This document shows, in pieces, positions 6,856 to 8,766 of a DNA stretch of 8,766 nucleotides. The position numbers and the translations under genes are program-made. The notes below the pieces were generated by a model. The model was not told where the DNA came from, searched no databases, and saw nothing but the letters and a program-made list of their open reading frames with translations. Every line of letters starts with the position of its first letter. Within the stretch, counting starts at the first letter, position 1. Origin of the DNA: Chitinophagales bacterium (GTDB lineage Bacteria > Bacteroidota > Bacteroidia > Chitinophagales > JADIYW01); the NCBI GenBank assembly GCA_020636545.1, contig JACJXS010000019.1, forward strand, positions 1-8,766. Reading direction: 5' to 3'.

Positions 6856-7176
6856 ATGGCAAAAGAATTAACAGACAGTAATTTTCAGAATGAAGTTTTA
6901 GATTTACAAGGTGTTGCATTGGTAGATTTTTGGGCGGAATGGTGCGGTCCGTGTAAATTAATTGGTCCCGTTATTGAAGAATTAGCGGGGGAATTTGAAG
7001 GGAAAGCTTTGATTGGAAAATTAAATGTAGATGACAATAGAGATGTTGCAGCACAATATGGCATTATGAGTATTCCAACATTATTATTCTTTAAAAATGG
7101 AGAAGTTGTAAGTAAACATGTAGGCTTAGCTTCTAAAGGTGATTTAAAGAAAAAAATTGATAGTTTATTAGCTTAA
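6856..7176 (+). CDS. trxA: Thioredoxin
   Basis: A cytoplasmic thioredoxin of 106 residues that reduces protein disulfides and is recycled by thioredoxin reductase. It shows VDFWAEWCGPCK, with the active-site pair Cys30 and Cys33, the buried Asp24 and the cis-proline Pro74 in the motif SIPT. Length is standard for TrxA and there is no signal peptide. The frame is open further upstream to a TTG at 6805, but the ATG at 6856 (MAKELTDSNF) matches thioredoxin N-termini, follows an A-rich leader and leaves room for the promoter box at 6810. The DUF1573 lipoprotein gene follows after 15 bases and is probably co-transcribed. Confidence 0.95.
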   Translation: MAKELTDSNFQNEVLDLQGVALVDFWAEWCGPCKLIGPVIEELAGEFEGKALIGKLNVDDNRDVAAQYGIMSIPTLLFFKNGEVVSKHVGLASKGDLKKKIDSLLA

Positions 7177-7191
7177 TCTTTTTTACTTTAT

Positions 7192-7665
7192 ATGCAAATT
7201 AAAAAAGTAGTTTTTTATACAATTATTGCAGCTCTATTTGTTACAGCTTGTAATATTAATAAACCTGATGAAATAAATAATACTGCGTCATCTGAAGTAG
7301 ATAATTTATTCAATACCACTATTGATTCTACTAAAATGGATAGTTTGAACCAACATAAAACGACTCTAAAATTTGAAAAAGAATTATACGATTTTGGGGA
7401 AGTAAAGGAAGGTACTAAATTGAATAAAAAAGTAGTTTATACAAATACAGGCAATAACCCATTAGTGATTTTTATGGCTTTTGGAAGCTGTGGTTGTACC
7501 ACACCAACTTTTTCAAGAGAACCATTAGCACCTGGAGCTTCAGATACTTTAGATATAGGTTTTAACTCTGAAGGTAGAAATGGAAATCAATCTAAGACTG
7601 TAAAAGTTTATGCCAATACAGAGCCCGCATTTAATGAGTTTAAATTTACTGTAAAAGTAAATTAA
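7192..7665 (+). CDS. DUF1573 lipoprotein
   Basis: The 157-residue protein begins with a signal peptide (KK followed by a hydrophobic stretch) ending in the lipobox VTAC, with Cys20 as the predicted lipid-modified residue, so it is probably anchored in the cell envelope. Residues about 57-157 form a DUF1573 domain, an Ig-like fold related to ASH/HYDIN-type domains. It shows YDFGEVKEGTK (66-76), YTNTGNNPLVI, GSCGCTTP (98-105), EPLAPGASDTLDIGF and GRNGNQSKTVKVYANTEP. DUF1573 proteins are abundant in Bacteroidota but their role is unknown to me. Cys100 and Cys102 in the CGC motif are typical of the family. Placement right behind thioredoxin is suggestive only, since TrxA is cytoplasmic and this protein is exported. 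A terminator follows 35 bases downstream. Confidence 0.9.
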   Translation: MQIKKVVFYTIIAALFVTACNINKPDEINNTASSEVDNLFNTTIDSTKMDSLNQHKTTLKFEKELYDFGEVKEGTKLNKKVVYTNTGNNPLVIFMAFGSCGCTTPTFSREPLAPGASDTLDIGFNSEGRNGNQSKTVKVYANTEPAFNEFKFTVKVN

Positions 7666-7699
7666 TAGTTTTTCAATAAGAATATTTATTCTCTAGAAT

Positions 7700-7729
7700 A
7701 AAGAACCACAGCTTTGGCTGTGGTTCTTT
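7700..7729 (+). terminator. Intrinsic terminator after the thioredoxin-DUF1573 pair
   Basis: AAAGAACCACAGC pairs perfectly with GCTGTGGTTCTTT around a TTTG loop: 13 bp, with a GC-rich top in an AT-rich region. The A-rich foot and T-rich foot make it workable in both directions. A second, smaller palindrome (TTTATTCT / AGAATAAA, 7685-7702) overlaps its left foot by three bases. Confidence 0.9.
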
Positions 7730-7844
7730 CATATTAAGAAAATATAATGTCTTCTTCTGAAATTGGTTCTCACCTTAATAATTAAAAAAGTGTATATTTA
7801 TAGTAGAATTGAAAGACAGAACTGAAAAAATTAAATGCTCCAGG

Positions 7845-7927
7845 CTTTGGCATAGTAATTTGCTACAAATAAACATTTGCCTTTTGGCGATGGCAATGGT
7901 AGAATTTCACGACTAATATCGTCCTAA
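7845..7927 (+). pseudogene. Probable remnant of a Fic/Fido-domain gene
   Basis: One frame at 7880-7924 reads PFGDGNGRISRLISS, which carries the Fic active-loop pattern (HPFx[D/E]GNGRxxR). It then hits a TAA. The frame shifted by two bases just upstream (7845-7874) reads LWHSNLLQIN, fitting the helix that precedes the loop in Fic proteins (His, hydrophobic residues, then I-H/N). Joined across a small indel near 7875-7879, the two frames give a recognisable Fic core, with the catalytic His codon apparently lost or displaced. Fic proteins transfer AMP or other groups to target proteins and often act as toxins. Only about 28 codons are recognisable and flanking sequence gives no further match, so this is either a heavily decayed gene or a chance motif. 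Confidence 0.5.
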
Positions 7928-8051
7928 AAAAGTTTACAATCTATATATAGGTATCAACAAAAAAACCAATTAGTTTTGAAAATTTATACAAACGATACAA
8001 AACTGACTTAACAACAACTAAAATTGGCCTTCATGATTCGTAATTATATTC

Positions 8052-8071
8052 TATATTTGACTATATATTTG
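8052..8071 (+). promoter_or_regulatory. Two tandem -7-like boxes ahead of the xerD gene row
   Basis: TATATTTG occurs at 8052-8059 and again at 8064-8071, both exact TAnnTTTG matches, 12 bases apart. They lie 62-81 bases before the ATG at 8133. A TTGG at 8024-8027 is a possible -33 element for the first box, but its spacing (25 bases) is slightly long. They are the likely promoter region for the three-gene row ending in xerD. Confidence 0.45.
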
Positions 8072-8113
8072 AGAATTTTTACTTTGTTTAATATTTTTTA
8101 AAAGTTTCTCAAA
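8068..8113. repeat. Inverted repeat in the leader of the xerD gene row
   Basis: TTTGAGAA (8068-8075) and TTCTCAAA (8106-8113) are perfect 8-bp inverted arms separated by 30 AT-rich bases. The left arm overlaps the second promoter-like box. It could be an operator or a leader hairpin, or chance in AT-rich sequence. Confidence 0.4.
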
Positions 8114-8132
8114 ATAAAATAAGTTAATTTAT

Positions 8133-8324
8133 ATGGATACAATATTTTGGATATGTGTAAAATTGATGGTATTAATAAGTGATTTAATGGGCATATCTTA
8201 TCAGCAATTAAATGTAATATTATTTGTAATAATTCATCCTATAATAACTATTGTTTTGTATTTCTTATACAAAAAGTATAAAAATTTATATCTTCAACTT
8301 AAACAAAACAATCAATTAGAATAA
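8133..8324 (+). CDS. Small single-pass membrane protein of unknown function
   Basis: A 63-residue protein with a hydrophobic, possibly amphipathic N-terminal helix (residues 4-19), then a clear membrane helix at about 27-46 (NVILFVIIHPIITIVLYFLY), followed by a Lys/Tyr-rich tail, KKYKNLYLQLKQ, which by the positive-inside rule should face the cytoplasm. The segment NVILFVIIHP resembles small conserved hydrophobic proteins that I associate with Bacteroidota, but I cannot name a family. The ATG at 8133 follows an A/T-rich leader. The next start codon comes two bases after its stop, so it is very likely translated and part of the xerD transcript. Confidence 0.65.
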   Translation: MDTIFWICVKLMVLISDLMGISYQQLNVILFVIIHPIITIVLYFLYKKYKNLYLQLKQNNQLE

Positions 8325-8326
8325 TT

Positions 8327-8587
8327 ATGCCATTTAATATTTTAAGAATTTTTGATTTTATTTATGCAAAGGAGTATATTGTAATTCAAATGAAAATTGA
8401 TGAAGATGCTTATAAAGATAATGTTTTAGATATCAGAATGTCAAGTATCGTCTTAAAAGTGGAAGCAATAAATAAAAGTGTGGCAATTGAAAAATTTAAA
8501 ATTGCAACACAAAAAATTCGAGCAATAAAGAAATTAGAAATTGAATGTTATGAATTAGATAAAATTCCAAGGATTTCTATAATGTGA
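8327..8587 (+). CDS. Hypothetical protein, 86 residues, in the xerD gene row
   Basis: I do not recognise the family. The protein begins with a hydrophobic stretch (MPFNILRIFDFIYAKEYIVI) that is too interrupted for a confident membrane helix. The middle and end look like a small alpha/beta domain: a strand IVLKVEA (41-47), a helix SVAIEKFKIATQKI (51-64) and a strand KLEIECYELDKI (69-80). The arrangement of strand, then a helix with AIEKF, then another strand recalls small ferredoxin-like domains, which is only a pattern impression. It starts two bases after the previous stop, and its own TGA overlaps the xerD ATG by one base, so translational coupling is likely. That packing is the main evidence that it is a real gene. 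Confidence 0.6.
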   Translation: MPFNILRIFDFIYAKEYIVIQMKIDEDAYKDNVLDIRMSSIVLKVEAINKSVAIEKFKIATQKIRAIKKLEIECYELDKIPRISIM

Positions 8588-8766
8588 TGGATAGCAATGT
8601 ACTTTGGCAATCTTATATTCTGAATTTTCAGGCTCATTTGAAAATCGAAAAGTCCTTATCGATTAATTCTATTGAGGCTTATCTACACGACGTAGAATTA
8701 TTAAAACAATATATATCTATCCATCATCCAGAATTAAAAATTGAAGCTATTGACTATAAACTATTA
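8587..8766 (+). CDS. xerD: Tyrosine recombinase, XerD-type, N-terminal part (3' end outside window)
   Basis: The first 60 codons are visible, running off the window edge. The sequence WQSYILNFQAHLKIEKSLS followed by INSIEAYLHDVELLKQYI matches the N-terminal SAM-like, DNA-binding domain of XerC/XerD recombinases (F..YL..EK.LS.NSI.AY..D...L..Y). These enzymes resolve chromosome dimers at dif sites. The catalytic domain with its Arg, His and Tyr residues lies outside the window, so XerD versus XerC or a phage integrase cannot be settled; the SLS-NSIEAYLHD wording is closest to XerD of Bacteroidota. The start ATG at 8587-8589 overlaps the preceding TGA by one base (TGATG). Confidence 0.8.
   Translation, partial: MDSNVLWQSYILNFQAHLKIEKSLSINSIEAYLHDVELLKQYISIHHPELKIEAIDYKLL

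Larger units (their letters stand above)
7730..8132. other. Gene-poor interval of about 400 bases
   Basis: No intact gene is visible on either strand between the terminator and the 63-residue membrane protein. The interval holds a probable Fic-domain remnant (7845-7927), promoter-like boxes at 8052-8071 and an inverted repeat at 8068-8113. The rest (7730-7844 and 7928-8051) shows stops in all frames and no structure that I can name. Confidence 0.6.

Noticed and set aside
7747..7785. Short peptide frame MSSSEIGSHLNN after the terminator, as a leader peptide
   Set aside because: No regulatory amino-acid run, no following terminator and no downstream gene close enough to be controlled.

Overview
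The window looks like a chromosomal stretch of a low-GC member of the Bacteroidota. Four things point there: the AT-rich DNA, the long (390-residue) form of PurM, start codons preceded by A/T-rich sequence instead of Shine-Dalgarno sites, and several exact copies of the Bacteroidota -7 promoter box TAnnTTTG in front of genes. The genus cannot be told from the sequence. Nearly all genes are core metabolism or DNA maintenance. There is no insertion sequence, phage module, CRISPR array or RNA gene that I can see.

Layout. Positions 1-664 hold the 3' part of argG (arginine synthesis). It is followed on the same strand by a small DUF1569 (DinB-like) protein and purM (purine synthesis). On the minus strand, converging on purM, lie a membrane-anchored TPR protein, ribH (riboflavin synthesis) and trpE (tryptophan synthesis). 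Divergent from the TPR gene, on the plus strand, come recF, a DUF721 (DciA-like) gene, thioredoxin and a DUF1573 lipoprotein, closed by a strong intrinsic terminator at 7700-7729. A gene-poor gap of about 400 bases follows, carrying what looks like a frameshifted scrap of a Fic-domain gene. The window ends in a tightly packed row of a 63-residue membrane protein, an 86-residue unknown protein and the first 60 codons of a XerD-type recombinase.

The most notable signal is in the 167-base gap between ribH and trpE. On the minus strand it encodes a 13-residue peptide, MKFNNNNWYWRKS, with Trp-Tyr-Trp near its end. This is followed by an 8-bp terminator hairpin with a U run, 25 bases before the trpE start. 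A 15-bp alternative stem can pair an upstream segment with the loop and first arm of the terminator, and the Trp codons themselves can pair with that upstream segment. This is the full architecture of a leader-peptide transcription attenuator for tryptophan, controlling a trpE that has no trpG directly downstream.

Smaller points of interest: ribH starts with GTG immediately beside a 14-nt-period repeat; the DUF721 gene begins with TTG one codon after the recF stop and in the same frame; the longest thioredoxin reading frame begins upstream of its own promoter, so the ATG at 6856 is the better start; and two overlapping-style promoter boxes plus an inverted repeat lie ahead of the xerD gene row.
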